Part shown: piece after piece, positions 12,381 through 24,621 of the stretch
Numbering within the stretch: the stretch's first letter is position 1
Layout: every line of letters starts with the position of its first letter
NCBI RefSeq assembly: GCF_019904175.1
Contig: NZ_CP061913.1
Location: 2,294,001 to 2,358,000 of the forward strand
Reading direction: 5' to 3'
Origin: Dactylosporangium vinaceum
GTDB lineage: Bacteria; Actinomycetota; Actinomycetes; Mycobacteriales; Micromonosporaceae
DNA: 64,000 nt
Position numbers and translations under genes: made by a program
The notes under the pieces: model-generated
What the model was told of the DNA's origin: nothing
Seen by the model: only the letters and a program-made list of their open reading frames with translations
Databases searched by the model: none

Positions 12381-14816
12381 GTGCCAGACCCGTCCACGTA
12401 TCGACCAGCACCCGGGACCATTCCGGACACCCCGGGCGTCTACCGCTTCTACGACCCGTCCGGGCGGGTCATCTACGTGGGCAAGGCCAAGAGCCTCCGG
12501 CAGCGGCTCAGCAGCTACTTCGCCGACCTGTGGACGCTGCACTCGCGCACCCAGCAGATGGTGACGACGGCCGCGCGGGTCGACTGGGTGACGGTCGGCA
12601 CCGAGGTCGAGGCGCTCCAGCTGGAGTACAACTGGATCAAGGCGTACGACCCGCGCTTCAACGTCCGCTACCGCGACGACAAGAGCTACCCCTACCTGGC
12701 CGTCACGCTCGACGAGGCGTACCCACGGCTGCAGGTGATGCGCGGGTCGAAGCGCAAGGGGGTGCGGTATTTCGGGCCGTATGCGCACGCGTGGGCCATC
12801 CGCGAGGTGCTCGACCTGCTGCTGCGCGTCTTCCCGGCGCGCACGTGCTCGGCGGGGGTCTTCAAGCGGGCCGGGCAGATCGGGCGGCCGTGCCTGCTCG
12901 GGTACATCGGGAAGTGCTCGGCGCCGTGCGTCGACCGGGTGAGTGAGGACGAGCACCGCCAGATCGTCGAGGGCTTCTGCGACTTCATGGCCGGCAAGAC
13001 CGACACCATGGTCAAGCAGCTCGAGAAGGACATGTACGAGGCGTCCGACGAGCTGGACTTCGAGCGCGCGGCGCGGCTGCGCGACGATCTGGGCGCGCTG
13101 CGGCGGGCGATGGAGAAGCAGGCCGTTGTGCTCGGCGACGGTACCGATGCCGATGTCGTCGCTTTTGCCGACGATCCGCTCGAAGCGGCAGTGCAGGTGT
13201 TCCATGTGCGGGGCGGCCGAGTGCGGGGGCAGCGCGGCTGGATCGTCGAGAAGACGGAGGACCTCACCCCGGGCGACCTCGTGCACCACTTCTGCACGCA
13301 GATCTACGGCAGTGAGGCGGCTGGCGCGGGTGCCGACGCGGCCGACCTGCCGCGCGAGCTGCTGGTGCCGGAGCTGCCGGCCGACGTCGACGCGCTCGCC
13401 GACTGGCTGAGCCGGCTGCGCGGGAGCCGGGTGTCCATCCGGGTGCCGCAGCGCGGGGACAAGAAGACGCTCGCCGAGACTGTCGCGCGCAACGCACTGC
13501 AGTCGCTGCAGCAGCACAAACTGCGCCGCGCCGGCGACCTGAGCACGCGCAGCAAGGCCCTGGAGGAGATCGCCGAGGCGCTGACGATGCCGGCCGCGCC
13601 GCTGCGCATCGAGTGCTACGACATCTCGCAGATCCAGGGCACCGACGTGGTCGCCAGCATGGTCGTGTTCGAGGACGGGCTGTCGCGCAAGAGCGAATAC
13701 CGGCGCTTCGCGATCAACGGCGCGACCGACGACGTGTCGGCGATCTCGGAGGTGCTGCGGCGGCGGTTCGCGCGCTACCTCGACGCCAAGGTCGAGATCG
13801 ACGAGGCCGCCGAGGTCGACCCCTCCCGCCCCGGCATCGACCCGACGACCGGTCGGCCGCGCAAGTTCGCCTACCCGCCGCAGCTCGTCGTCGTCGACGG
13901 CGGCCAGCCCCAGGTCAACGCGGCCGCGCAGGTGCTGCTCGACCTGGGCATCGACGACATCACGGTGTGCGGCCTGGCCAAGCGCCTGGAGGAGGTGTGG
14001 CTGCCCGACGACGAGTTCCCGGTCATCCTGCCGCGCGCCTCCGAGGGCCTGTACCTCCTGCAGCGGGTCCGCGACGAGGCGCACCGCTTCGCCATCACGT
14101 ACCACCGGCAGAAGCGCTCGAAGCGCATGACGACCTCCGCCCTCGACGACGTGCCCGGCCTCGGCGAGATCCGCCGCAAGGCGCTGCTGCGGCACTTCGG
14201 CTCCCTCAAACGGCTGAAGTCGGCCACCCTTGACGAGATCGCCGAGGTCCCGGGCATCGGCCGCCGCACCGCCGAAGCCATCCAGGCCGCCCTCAACGGC
14301 GACCCCCTCGCCTCCGCCCGCCCTCCGGCCGACCGCACCACCCCGCCGGTCGACGTCACCTACGAGCCCGACCCCGACGCCAACCACGCCGCCCCCGCAT
14401 CGCGCGCTCCAGCGTCGCCCAGCGCTGCATCGGCCGATCCCGCGTCGCCGGATTCTGCGCTGCCGGATTCTGCGTCTCCGGATTCTGCGTCTCCGGATTC
14501 TGCGTCGCTTGGTCCCGCGTCGCTGGAGCCGGGTCTTAGCCCCGCCGAGCCGGCCGAACGGGCGCACCGCCCGTCGTCCGGGGCCGATGCGGAGCCGGCC
14601 GAGCCCGCGCAGCGCTCGCCTTCCGAGGTCGAGTCGGCCGCGGGGTCCGGGGACGGGCCGAGATCTGCGCCGGAGCCCCGGCCCGGGGTGAGTTCGGATG
14701 CGGCCTACGCTTCGTCGGCGGATGGCGACCAGGCCGGCGTCGCGGGCGGTGCGGTCGATCGGGCGGCTGTCGGGTCGGGCGTGAAGGCCGGCGGCGATCT
14801 GGTTGACGGTTCGTGA
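12381..14816 (+). CDS. uvrC: Excinuclease ABC subunit C with long acidic tail
   Basis: UvrC makes both incisions around a lesion marked by UvrA/UvrB. The GIY-YIG domain ([20 protein letters not shown]) opens the protein, a UVR helix pair ([20 protein letters not shown]) follows, then the RNase-H-like nuclease ([22 protein letters not shown]) and tandem helix-hairpin-helix motifs ([24 protein letters not shown]). The family normally stops near 650 residues; here about 165 more follow, rich in Ala/Ser/Pro/Asp/Glu, with a four-fold PDSAS-type repeat at 14445-14510. The GTG start has TAGTCT 6 nt upstream and no ribosome site. Confidence 0.95.
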   Translation: MPDPSTYRPAPGTIPDTPGVYRFYDPSGRVIYVGKAKSLRQRLSSYFADLWTLHSRTQQMVTTAARVDWVTVGTEVEALQLEYNWIKAYDPRFNVRYRDDKSYPYLAVTLDEAYPRLQVMRGSKRKGVRYFGPYAHAWAIREVLDLLLRVFPARTCSAGVFKRAGQIGRPCLLGYIGKCSAPCVDRVSEDEHRQIVEGFCDFMAGKTDTMVKQLEKDMYEASDELDFERAARLRDDLGALRRAMEKQAVVLGDGTDADVVAFADDPLEAAVQVFHVRGGRVRGQRGWIVEKTEDLTPGDLVHHFCTQIYGSEAAGAGADAADLPRELLVPELPADVDALADWLSRLRGSRVSIRVPQRGDKKTLAETVARNALQSLQQHKLRRAGDLSTRSKALEEIAEALTMPAAPLRIECYDISQIQGTDVVASMVVFEDGLSRKSEYRRFAINGATDDVSAISEVLRRRFARYLDAKVEIDEAAEVDPSRPGIDPTTGRPRKFAYPPQLVVVDGGQPQVNAAAQVLLDLGIDDITVCGLAKRLEEVWLPDDEFPVILPRASEGLYLLQRVRDEAHRFAITYHRQKRSKRMTTSALDDVPGLGEIRRKALLRHFGSLKRLKSATLDEIAEVPGIGRRTAEAIQAALNGDPLASARPPADRTTPPVDVTYEPDPDANHAAPASRAPASPSAASADPASPDSALPDSASPDSASPDSASLGPASLEPGLSPAEPAERAHRPSSGADAEPAEPAQRSPSEVESAAGSGDGPRSAPEPRPGVSSDAAYASSADGDQAGVAGGAVDRAAVGSGVKAGGDLVDGS

Positions 14817-15384
14817 GATCAGTCGTCAGCGCTGGCTTGTGAGGCCGCCGACGAGAGACTCGGGCCCCTCCTGGACAGGTCGGTGAAGGCCTTGGGGCTC
14901 GGGCCGGCCCACCTGCGAGGGTCTCGGGTCCGTGGTGGGCCGCCTATTGGGGTCCCGTGCCGGCCCGCCTTCGAGGAGTTCGCGGCCGCGCTGACGATCA
15001 CGCTCCCGGCGGCCGGATCCCGCGCTGACCCGTGCCGGCCCGTCGCCGGGCATCGGACCCCCGTGCTGTCCATTGACGAGAGCGGCGGTGGTTTGCGCCC
15101 GGTGCTCGTCCGGCGGCGGTCGTTGTGGGCTCGTTCGGGGGTGCGGTGGAGGTGCCCGGGGCGTCGGGGCGGGGCTGTGGTGACACGGATGGGGGATATG
15201 GCGCTTCTGGGGCTGGAGGGGCTGGAGAGATCTGCGACACGCCCGAGCGCGGGTCGGGAGCGCAGAAAAGGCGGTTCGGGCTGGCTGTCGGTGGGGTGGG
15301 GTGGGCACCGGGGGGTTTACCGCGAACTAGTGCAAACCGACCGACCGTCCGATGCCGATGGCGCAACGACATAAACTCTTCGAC
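14817..15384. other. Gene-free stretch between uvrC and rapZ
   Basis: Roughly 570 bases with long open frames on both strands but no recognisable product, no good ribosome site and G-rich runs typical of non-coding DNA here. TAAACT at 15372-15377 is a probable -10 for the rapZ operon. I see no other feature. Confidence 0.45.
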
Positions 15385-16443
15385 GTGTCGAGAGAAGGCG
15401 ACGTGCCCAGAGACGCCGGCGCGTCCGACGGTGGCGTGCTGTCGCCTGGGGGTGACGGTGTGTCCGATGGTACCGACAGTGCTCGCGACTTCACCTCAGG
15501 TGAGTATGTAGCAGCGCTGCGTGACGAGGTCGAGGACGGGTTCGGTGTGGTCGACCCCGACGGGGGAAGCCAGGCCGGGCGGAACGCCACCGACCTGGTG
15601 ATCGTGACCGGGGTGTCCGGGGGTGGGCGCAGTACCGTCGCGCGGGCGCTCGAGAACGTCGGGTACTACGTGGTCGACAACCTGCCGCAGGCGCTCCTGC
15701 TCGACATGGCCGAGCTGGCCCACGCCGCCCAAGGGGCCGCCCGGCGGACCGCGATGGTGCTGGACGTGCGCAGCCACGCGTTCTCGACCGACCTGCCGGG
15801 TGCGGTGAAGTCGCTGCGCGAGCGGGGGTTCAATCCGCGGATGGTCTTCGTGGACGCCGACGACGAGGTGCTGATCCGCCGCTTCGAGAGCGTGCGGCGC
15901 TCGCACCCGCTGCAGGGCGCCGGGCGGCTCTCCGACGGCATCGCGGCCGAGCGGAAGCTGCTGCAGGAGGCCCGTGAGCAGGCCGACGTCCTGATCGACA
16001 CCAGCCACCTCAACGTCAACCAGCTGCGCGGGCGCATCGAGGAGATGTTCGGCGAGGAGGACACGACCCAGATCCGGGTCACCGTCCTGTCGTTCGGCTT
16101 CAAGTACGGCCTGCCGCCCGACGCCGACTTCGTGCTCGACGCGCGGTTCCTGCCCAACCCGTACTGGGTGCCGGAGCTGCGGGAGCACACCGGGCGCGAG
16201 ACCGACGTCAGCCGCTACGTGCTCGGGCAGCGGGGGGCGATCACGTTCGTGGAGACGTACGCCCGGCTGATCAACGCGACGGCGCCCGGGTTCGAGCGGG
16301 AAGGCAAGCGGTACCTGACGATCGCCGTCGGCTGTACCGGTGGCAAGCACCGCAGTGTGGCCATCGCCGAGGAGCTCGCCCGGCGGCTGCGGGAGATGCG
16401 GCTGTCGGCCTCGCCGCAGCACCGTGACCTGGGACGCGAATGA
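15385..16443 (+). CDS. rapZ: RapZ/YvcJ family nucleotide-binding protein
   Basis: RapZ-family proteins bind nucleotides and RNA-linked ligands and, in E. coli, guide RNase E; the actinobacterial role is less clear. The P-loop reads GVSGGGRST with Arg in place of Lys, an actinobacterial variant, followed by VVDNLPQALL, and the C-terminal domain ends IAVGCTGGKHRSVAIAEEL. A ~65-residue acidic N-terminal extension precedes the conserved core. The start is uncertain: GTG 15385 fits a leaderless transcript from TAAACT, while GTG 15403 has GAAGG 4 nt upstream; an ATG at 15352 is less likely. Overlaps yvcK by ATGA. Confidence 0.9.
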   Translation: MSREGDVPRDAGASDGGVLSPGGDGVSDGTDSARDFTSGEYVAALRDEVEDGFGVVDPDGGSQAGRNATDLVIVTGVSGGGRSTVARALENVGYYVVDNLPQALLLDMAELAHAAQGAARRTAMVLDVRSHAFSTDLPGAVKSLRERGFNPRMVFVDADDEVLIRRFESVRRSHPLQGAGRLSDGIAAERKLLQEAREQADVLIDTSHLNVNQLRGRIEEMFGEEDTTQIRVTVLSFGFKYGLPPDADFVLDARFLPNPYWVPELREHTGRETDVSRYVLGQRGAITFVETYARLINATAPGFEREGKRYLTIAVGCTGGKHRSVAIAEELARRLREMRLSASPQHRDLGRE

Positions 16444-17603
16444 CGAGCCGGCATACGGGCGGCAATGGGGCCGCACGGAAACCGGCCGGTGAAGGCAAGC
16501 CGCGCCCGGACGGTCCCGGCGCGACCGCGACGGTCCGCCCGGGCGACGCCGAGGCCGTGCGGGTCGTGGCGTTCGGCGGCGGTCACGGGTTGTCCGCGAC
16601 ATTGCGGGCGCTGCGTGGAGTACAAACGCAGATGCCTTTGGAAATCACGGCCGTCGTGACGGTTGCCGACGACGGTGGGTCAAGCGGGCGACTGCGCCGG
16701 ACCCGGGACATTCTGCCGCCGGGCGACCTGCGGCAGGCCCTGGCCGCGCTGGCCGACGAGGCGGCGATGGCGGAGCTGTTCCAGCACCGGTTCACCGGCG
16801 AGGATGACATCGCCGGGCACCCGGTCGGCAACCTGGTGCTCGTCGCGCTCCTGGAGCAGGCCGGCGATCCGGTGGCCGCGCTCGACCGGGCGGCGGCGAT
16901 GCTGCGGTGCCACGGACGGGTGCTGCCGATGTCGCGGGACCCGCTGCACATCGAGGCGGATCTTTCGGACGGCGACGAGGTCGTCACCGTGCGCGGGCAG
17001 CACGAGGTCGCCGTGACCGCGAAGACGATCGACCGGGTGCGGCTGACCCCGGACCCGCCCGAGGCGTGCGCCGAGGCGGTCAAGGCGGTCCGCGAGGCCG
17101 ACTGGCTGCTGTTCGGGCCCGGCTCGTGGTTCACCAGCGTGATCCCGCACCTGCTGGTGCCGGGGCTGGCCGCGGCGATCACCGCGAGCGCGGCCCGGCG
17201 CCTGGTCACGCTGAATCTGGCCGCCGACAGCGAGACGGCGGGATTGACACTGCCGGAACACCTGGCCGCCCTGCGCCGTTACCTACCCGGGCTCCAGGTC
17301 GATGTAGTTCTGGCCGACGGGAAAGCCGTAGGCGACCCCGAACCGGTCCATCGTGCGGCAGAATCGCTTGGTGCGCGGCTGGTGCTGGCTCCGGTCGCCG
17401 TCAGTGACGGGGCACCCCGCCACGACCCGCAGGCGCTGGCGATGGCCCTCGAGCCATTGCTGCGCGTCGACACCCGGGCGGCCGGCCGGAGCAGCGGCAA
17501 CGGCCGGGTGGGTGCGAAGAACCAGACGAGTGCGCGAAACGCGAACGGCACGGGTAGTGCGCGCGGCAAGGACATGACGCTGAACACGAAAACCGCGAGG
17601 TGA
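16440..17603 (+). CDS. yvcK: YvcK/CofD-like protein (putative gluconeogenesis factor)
   Basis: A 387-residue member of the CofD/YvcK family that binds UDP-sugars and is linked to cell-wall precursor supply and carbon use in other bacteria. The sugar-nucleotide site motifs [33 protein letters not shown] and [10 protein letters not shown] are clear, as is [16 protein letters not shown]. The ATG overlaps the rapZ stop (ATGA), so the pair is translationally coupled. About 40 disordered residues at each end, including a basic Arg/Asn/Lys tail, are additions to the usual core. Confidence 0.92.
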   Translation: MTSRHTGGNGAARKPAGEGKPRPDGPGATATVRPGDAEAVRVVAFGGGHGLSATLRALRGVQTQMPLEITAVVTVADDGGSSGRLRRTRDILPPGDLRQALAALADEAAMAELFQHRFTGEDDIAGHPVGNLVLVALLEQAGDPVAALDRAAAMLRCHGRVLPMSRDPLHIEADLSDGDEVVTVRGQHEVAVTAKTIDRVRLTPDPPEACAEAVKAVREADWLLFGPGSWFTSVIPHLLVPGLAAAITASAARRLVTLNLAADSETAGLTLPEHLAALRRYLPGLQVDVVLADGKAVGDPEPVHRAAESLGARLVLAPVAVSDGAPRHDPQALAMALEPLLRVDTRAAGRSSGNGRVGAKNQTSARNANGTGSARGKDMTLNTKTAR

Positions 17604-17610
17604 CTTCAGG

Positions 17611-18591
17611 ATGGCGATGACCGCTGCGGTCAAGGACGAGCTGAGCCGGGTGGACGTGGCGAAGCCCTGCTGCCGGCGAGCCGAGATGGCCGCGCTGTTG
17701 CGCTTCGCGGGAGGGTTGCACATCGTCTCCGGCCGGGTGGTCGTCGAGGCCGAGCTCGACACCAACGCCGCGGCCCGGCGGCTGCGGCGCGAGGTGTCGG
17801 AGGTGTACGGGTACGGCAGCGAGATCCATGTCCTCGCGTCGGGCGGCCTGCGCAAGGCCAGCCACTTCATCGTCCGCGTGGTCAAGGACGGCGAGGCCCT
17901 CGCCCGCCAGACCGGGCTGCTTGACGTGCGGGGACGTCCGGTGCGCGGGCTCCCGCCGCACGTCGTGTCCGCGAACATGTGCTGCGCGGTCGCCGCGTGG
18001 CGCGGCGCGTTCCTGGCCCACGGCTCGCTCACCGAGCCCGGCCGCAGCTGTGCGCTGGAGATCACATGCCCGGGGCCCGAGGCGGCGCTCGCGCTCGTCG
18101 GGGCGGCCCGGCGCATCGGGATCACGGCCAAGGCCCGCGAGGTGCGCGGGGTCGACCGGGTAGTGGTCAAGGACGGCGACGCGATCGCCGCGCTGCTGAC
18201 CCGGATCGGCGCCCACCAGAGCGTGCTGACCTGGGAGGAGCGCCGGGTCCGGCGCGAGGTCCGGGCCACCGCCAACCGGCTGGCCAACTTCGACGACGCC
18301 AACCTGCGCCGCTCGGCCCGGGCCGCGGTGGCCGCGGCCGCGCGGGTGGCCCGGGCGATGGAGATCCTGGCCGACACCGCCCCCGACCACCTGTCGAGCG
18401 CCGGGACCCTGCGGCTGGAGCACCGGCAGGCGTCGCTCGAGGAGCTCGGTGCCCTGGCCGACCCGCCGCTGACCAAGGACGCGATCGCCGGCCGTATAAG
18501 GCGTCTGCTCGCCCTGGCCGACAAGCGGGCCCGCGACCTGGGCATCCCCGACACCGAGTCGGCCGTCACGCCGGAGATGCTCGTCGGCTGA
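17611..18591 (+). CDS. whiA: Sporulation/cell-division regulator WhiA
   Basis: WhiA joins a LAGLIDADG-derived N-terminal domain to a C-terminal helix-turn-helix and, with WhiB, activates septation genes in Streptomyces. The N-terminal part shows [18 protein letters not shown] and [18 protein letters not shown]; the C-terminal part has [20 protein letters not shown] and the recognition segment [17 protein letters not shown]. Length of 326 is normal. The start lies 7 bp after yvcK, whose GCGAGGTGA end supplies the ribosome site. It closes the conserved rapZ-yvcK-whiA operon. Confidence 0.96.
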   Translation: MAMTAAVKDELSRVDVAKPCCRRAEMAALLRFAGGLHIVSGRVVVEAELDTNAAARRLRREVSEVYGYGSEIHVLASGGLRKASHFIVRVVKDGEALARQTGLLDVRGRPVRGLPPHVVSANMCCAVAAWRGAFLAHGSLTEPGRSCALEITCPGPEAALALVGAARRIGITAKAREVRGVDRVVVKDGDAIAALLTRIGAHQSVLTWEERRVRREVRATANRLANFDDANLRRSARAAVAAAARVARAMEILADTAPDHLSSAGTLRLEHRQASLEELGALADPPLTKDAIAGRIRRLLALADKRARDLGIPDTESAVTPEMLVG

Positions 18592-21074
<2,483 letters not shown>

Positions 21075-21078
21075 GGCG

Positions 21079-21861
21079 ATGGCCGAGGTCACCGGACGCC
21101 GTCCGCTCATGGCGGGCAACTGGAAGATGAACCTGAACCACCTCGAGGCCATCGCGCTCGTCCAGAAGCTGGCCTTCACGCTTACCGAGCAGCAGCTCAA
21201 CGACGTGGAGGCGGTGGTGCTCCCGCCGTTCGTCGACATCCGCAGCGTGCAGACGCTCATCGACGGCGACAAGCTGCTCATCGGCTACGGCGCGCAGGAC
21301 ATCTCCGCGCACACCGCCGGCGCCTACACGGGCGAGATCTCCGGCGCGATGCTGGCCAAGCTCGGCTGCCAGTACGTGGTCGTCGGGCACTCGGAGCGGC
21401 GCCAGTACCACGCCGAGGACGACACCCTGGTCAACGCCAAGGTGAAGGCGGCGCTGGCCAGCGGCATCGCGCCGATCCTGTGCGTGGGCGAGGGCCTGGA
21501 GATCCGCGAGTCGGGTGAGCACGTGGGATACACGCTCGCGCAGCTCGACGCGGCCCTCGAGAAGGTCAAGACCGACGAGGTCGAGAAGATCGTCGTCGCG
21601 TACGAGCCCGTCTGGGCCATCGGCACCGGCAAGGTGGCCACGCCGCAGGACGCGCAGGAGGTCATCGGGGCGATCCGCACCCGGCTGGCCGAGAAGTACA
21701 CCGGCGGCACGGCCGACCGGGTGCGCATCCTCTACGGCGGCTCGGTGAAGCACGACAACGTCGCGGCGATCATCGAGCAGCCCGACATCGACGGCGCGCT
21801 CGTCGGCGGCGCGAGCATCGACGCCGAGGGCTTTGCCCGGATTGTCCGGCTGGGTAAGTAG
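21079..21861 (+). CDS. tpiA: Triose-phosphate isomerase
   Basis: TpiA interconverts dihydroxyacetone phosphate and glyceraldehyde-3-phosphate. Visible catalytic parts are GNWKMN (Lys), VVGHSERR (His), AYEPVWAIGTGK (Glu) and the phosphate loop LYGGSVK, with GALVGGASID at the end. Length of 260 is normal. The ATG lies 4 bp after the pgk stop. A strong terminator follows, ending the glycolytic operon. Confidence 0.97.
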   Translation: MAEVTGRRPLMAGNWKMNLNHLEAIALVQKLAFTLTEQQLNDVEAVVLPPFVDIRSVQTLIDGDKLLIGYGAQDISAHTAGAYTGEISGAMLAKLGCQYVVVGHSERRQYHAEDDTLVNAKVKAALASGIAPILCVGEGLEIRESGEHVGYTLAQLDAALEKVKTDEVEKIVVAYEPVWAIGTGKVATPQDAQEVIGAIRTRLAEKYTGGTADRVRILYGGSVKHDNVAAIIEQPDIDGALVGGASIDAEGFARIVRLGK

Positions 21862-21876
21862 TCGCAGGAACACCAG

Positions 21877-21917
21877 ACGTCGCGGGGCCCTCACCGGGCC
21901 CCGCGACGTTGTGTTTT
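21877..21917 (+). terminator. Terminator of the gap-pgk-tpiA operon
   Basis: ACGTCGCGGGGCCC (21877-21890) pairs perfectly with GGGCCCCGCGACGT (21896-21909) around a 5-nt loop and is followed by TGTGTTTT. This 14-bp stem with T-rich tail is a convincing intrinsic terminator. Confidence 0.85.
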
Positions 21918-22035
21918 GTGACGCATCCGCTGTACCGCGGCGCATGAACGACGCCTAAAGTGGCTCCGTCCACCACCCCTTGACCAGGCGCCGAGGCTCA
22001 CAAGGCCGCTATCGACAGGCGTCGTGAGGATCAGC

Positions 22036-23727
22036 ATGCGCCGTCGTCGGACAATCATTGCGACAATCTCCGGCCTGGTGTTACTGGCCGCCGCCGGATG
22101 CAGCGACGCCGACGCGAAGAACGGGCCGCAGCCGCCGCGGACCGGCGGCACCGTGCACGTGGTGGTGAGCTCCAAGCCCACGCACCTCGACCCGCAGCGG
22201 GTGGCCACGGCCACCGAGGCCAACCTCAGCCGCCTGCTCACCCGGACACTCACCACGTTCCGGTCCGAGCCGGGCGCCGCCTCCAGCGAGATCGTGGGCG
22301 ACCTGGCCACCGACGCCGGCCGGCCCAGCGAGGGCAACCGGGTCTGGGACTTCCAGCTCAAGGACGACGTGCGCTGGGAGGACGGCACCCCGATCACCTG
22401 CGCCGACGTCAAGTACGGCGTCGAGCGCAGCTTCGGCGGCGCCTTCTCGGTCGCCCAGCCCTACGCCAAGACGTACCTCGCCAACGCCGAGAACTACGCC
22501 GGGCCCTACAGCGGTGGCCAGGAGCTCTCGTCCGTCCAGTGCGCGGACACCCGCAACATCAGGTTCACGCTCAACCAGCCGATCGGCGATTTCGGGTACA
22601 CCGTCGCCATGTCCGTCTTCGCGCCGGTCCCCGCGAAGCAGGACACGAAGGACGGCTACGACAAGAAGCCGTTCGCATCGGGACCTTACAAACTGCAGGA
22701 AAACACCGAACAGCAGATGGTGTACGTCCGCAATCCGTTCTGGAACCGCACGACCGACAGCGTCCGCAAGGCGTACCCCGACAGGATCGTCGTCCAGGTG
22801 AACGGCGACCTGCCCACCGTCACGTCGAACCTGATCACCAGCGACGGGGAGAACGCGGACACGCTCGACCTGGACAAGAACGTCGCCCCGAACTTCGTGC
22901 AGCAGGTCATCAACGACCCCGCGCTGTCCGCCCGCGCCGTCCAGGGCAGCTACGGCGGGGTCCGGTACCTCGCGATCAACACGAAGCGCATCGCGAACCT
23001 GGACTGCCGCAAGGCCCTCGTGTACGCCTTCGACAAGCGCAAGTTCCGGGCCGCGGCCGGAGGGTCGGTCTACGGCGACTACGCGACGACGATGATCGCG
23101 CCGCAGCTCAAGGCCCACAAGGACTTCGACCTCTACGACAGCGCCAACAACGTCGAGGGCAAGCCCGACGTCGCGCTCAAGCTCATGGACGACCAGCAGA
23201 AGGCCGGCAAGCCCTGCGCCAACACGCTCACGCTGTCGATCCCCGACCAGAAGGACGTCCGGCGGCTGGCCGCGACGATCGTGGAGACGTACCAGCAGAT
23301 CGGCATCCAGATCAAGATCAATGGGATCGACCCGAACACGTACTTCGACGTGATCGGCAACCCGGCCAACGCCAACGACCTGCTCTGGGCCGGCTGGATA
23401 CCGGATTGGGCGAACGGCTCGGCGGTCATCCCGCCGCTGTTCGACGGCCGGCTGATCCCGACGAAGGCCGGCGCCACGAACAACCAGGACTATGCGCTGC
23501 TCAACAACCCGGAGATCAACGACCAGATCTCCGCGGCGCTGGCGGAGTCGGTGCCGGACCGGCAGTACCGGCTGTGGGGCGAGCTGGACCAGCGCATCGC
23601 CGAGCAGGCGGCGACGATCCCGATCGTCTACATGAAGGCGCTGCGCATGGCGGGCACCAACATCCGTGGCGGCTTCATCCACCCACAGTTCGGCCAGCCC
23701 GACCTGTGCGCAATCGGACTCGCCTAG
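22036..23727 (+). CDS. Peptide/oligosaccharide ABC transporter substrate-binding lipoprotein
   Basis: A 563-residue extracytoplasmic solute-binding protein of the DppA/OppA (SBP family 5) type. An Arg-rich start, a hydrophobic helix and lipobox LLAAAGC mark a lipoprotein. Family landmarks include PTHLDPQRVATATEANL, FQLKDDVRWEDGTPITCADV and ASGPYKLQENTEQQ. The ATG at 22036 follows GTGAGGA with 5 nt spacing; a GTG at 22024 is the alternative. No permease or ATPase gene is nearby, so it is an orphan, and it sits between tpiA and secG, which are usually neighbours in actinobacteria. The ligand is unknown. Confidence 0.9.
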   Translation: MRRRRTIIATISGLVLLAAAGCSDADAKNGPQPPRTGGTVHVVVSSKPTHLDPQRVATATEANLSRLLTRTLTTFRSEPGAASSEIVGDLATDAGRPSEGNRVWDFQLKDDVRWEDGTPITCADVKYGVERSFGGAFSVAQPYAKTYLANAENYAGPYSGGQELSSVQCADTRNIRFTLNQPIGDFGYTVAMSVFAPVPAKQDTKDGYDKKPFASGPYKLQENTEQQMVYVRNPFWNRTTDSVRKAYPDRIVVQVNGDLPTVTSNLITSDGENADTLDLDKNVAPNFVQQVINDPALSARAVQGSYGGVRYLAINTKRIANLDCRKALVYAFDKRKFRAAAGGSVYGDYATTMIAPQLKAHKDFDLYDSANNVEGKPDVALKLMDDQQKAGKPCANTLTLSIPDQKDVRRLAATIVETYQQIGIQIKINGIDPNTYFDVIGNPANANDLLWAGWIPDWANGSAVIPPLFDGRLIPTKAGATNNQDYALLNNPEINDQISAALAESVPDRQYRLWGELDQRIAEQAATIPIVYMKALRMAGTNIRGGFIHPQFGQPDLCAIGLA

Positions 23728-23790
23728 TAAGCTGTCGGACGCTGTGCTTGACGACGAACACTGACCGCCCATCGAGAGGACGACCGCGCC

Positions 23791-24048
23791 ATGACGGCGT
23801 TCGCCTACACCCTGATCGTGCTGCTGGTGATCACCAGCATTCTGCTGACCCTGCTCGTGCTTCTGCACCGCGGCAAGGGTGGCGGCATGTCCAGCATGTT
23901 CGGCGGCGGTGTGTCCTCCAGCCTCGCCGGCTCGTCGGTGGCGGAGAAGAACCTCGACCGCTACACGCTGCTGGTCGGGATCATCTGGTTCGCGTGCATC
24001 GTCGGCCTCGGCCTGTGGCTGAAAATCGTGGAAAACGGCGGCGCCTGA
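23791..24048 (+). CDS. secG: Preprotein translocase subunit SecG
   Basis: An 85-residue protein with two membrane helices (AYTLIVLLVITSILLTLLVLL and YTLLVGIIWFACIVGLGLWL) joined by a Gly/Ser/Met loop GKGGGMSSMFGGGVSSSLAG, the hallmark of SecG. It supports SecYEG-dependent export. A GAGAGGA site lies before the ATG. Its position near tpiA and rbpA is conserved in actinobacteria. Confidence 0.93.
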   Translation: MTAFAYTLIVLLVITSILLTLLVLLHRGKGGGMSSMFGGGVSSSLAGSSVAEKNLDRYTLLVGIIWFACIVGLGLWLKIVENGGA

Positions 24049-24134
24049 CCGAGGTTTGTCCACCGTAGGACGGGCCCCGCTCCGATTTGGGAGCGAAGCC
24101 CGCCAACATCGGAGTGGGTGTCCACTAGACTCGT

Positions 24135-24167
24135 GCGCGCGGCCTGCGAAAGTTGCAGGCCGCGCGC
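24135..24167. promoter_or_regulatory. 13-bp hairpin between secG and rbpA
   Basis: GCGCGCGGCCTGC and GCAGGCCGCGCGC pair perfectly around GAAAGTT. TAGACT at 24126-24131 would start transcription at about 24138, so the hairpin would form at or near the 5' end of the rbpA mRNA; otherwise it is the secG terminator. The 5' leader to the rbpA start would be about 100 nt. Confidence 0.55.
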
Positions 24168-24238
24168 AGGTGTTTACGCCCACACTCCTGCACTCCGTAA
24201 GACGTCGTACCCCCCCGACGAACAAGGAGAGAGCAGCC

Positions 24239-24580
24239 GTGGCAGCTGGTAATGCCATCCGCGGAACCCGAGTCGGCTCCGGCCCTGTGCGTTGGGCCGA
24301 GCGCGGTGAACAGGCGCCCCGCAACGTCGTCGCCTACTGGTGCTCGAACGGGCACCGCACCGAGCCGACCTTCGCGGCCGAGATCACGCCTCCGGACACC
24401 TGGGACTGCCCCCGGTGCGGCCAACCGGCCGGCCGGAACGAGCAGGCCCCACCGGAGCGGCCGCGGGCCGAGCCGTACAAGACCCATCTGGCCTACGTGA
24501 AGGAGCGGCGCACCGACGCCGACGGCGAGGCCATCCTCCAGGAGGCTCTGGCCCGCCTCCGTCAACGCACAGGTCGATAA
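24239..24580 (+). CDS. rbpA: RNA polymerase-binding protein RbpA
   Basis: RbpA is an essential or near-essential actinobacterial factor that binds the housekeeping sigma factor and stabilises open complexes. The 113-residue protein has the N-terminal tail AIRGTRVGSGP, the zinc-type core YWCSNGHRTEPTF...WDCPRCGQPAG and the sigma-interaction helix YKTHLAYVKERRTDADGE. AAGGAGAG precedes the GTG start. It is monocistronic, bounded by hairpins on both sides. Confidence 0.96.
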   Translation: MAAGNAIRGTRVGSGPVRWAERGEQAPRNVVAYWCSNGHRTEPTFAAEITPPDTWDCPRCGQPAGRNEQAPPERPRAEPYKTHLAYVKERRTDADGEAILQEALARLRQRTGR

Positions 24581-24585
24581 CCAAC

Positions 24586-24621
24586 TGACAAGGGCGCCGG
24601 TCTCGACCGGCGCCCTTGTCA
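24586..24621. terminator. Bidirectional terminator between rbpA and pgl
   Basis: TGACAAGGGCGCCGGT and ACCGGCGCCCTTGTCA form a perfect 16-bp stem with loop CTCG. The right arm contains the pgl stop codon, so the hairpin serves both convergent genes. Confidence 0.85.

Noticed and set aside
11655..14567. Minus-strand open frame of 970 codons antisense to uvrC
   Set aside because: Same effect of codon bias; repetitive composition and no domain, while uvrC is complete on the plus strand.
14826..15374. Several open frames on both strands between uvrC and rapZ
   Set aside because: Pro/Arg/Gly-rich products without motifs or ribosome sites; typical chance frames at this GC content.
15600..15640. 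Arg in the RapZ P-loop (GVSGGGRST) as a lost active site
   Set aside because: As far as I know the Lys-to-Arg change is common in actinobacterial RapZ proteins, so it is not unusual here.
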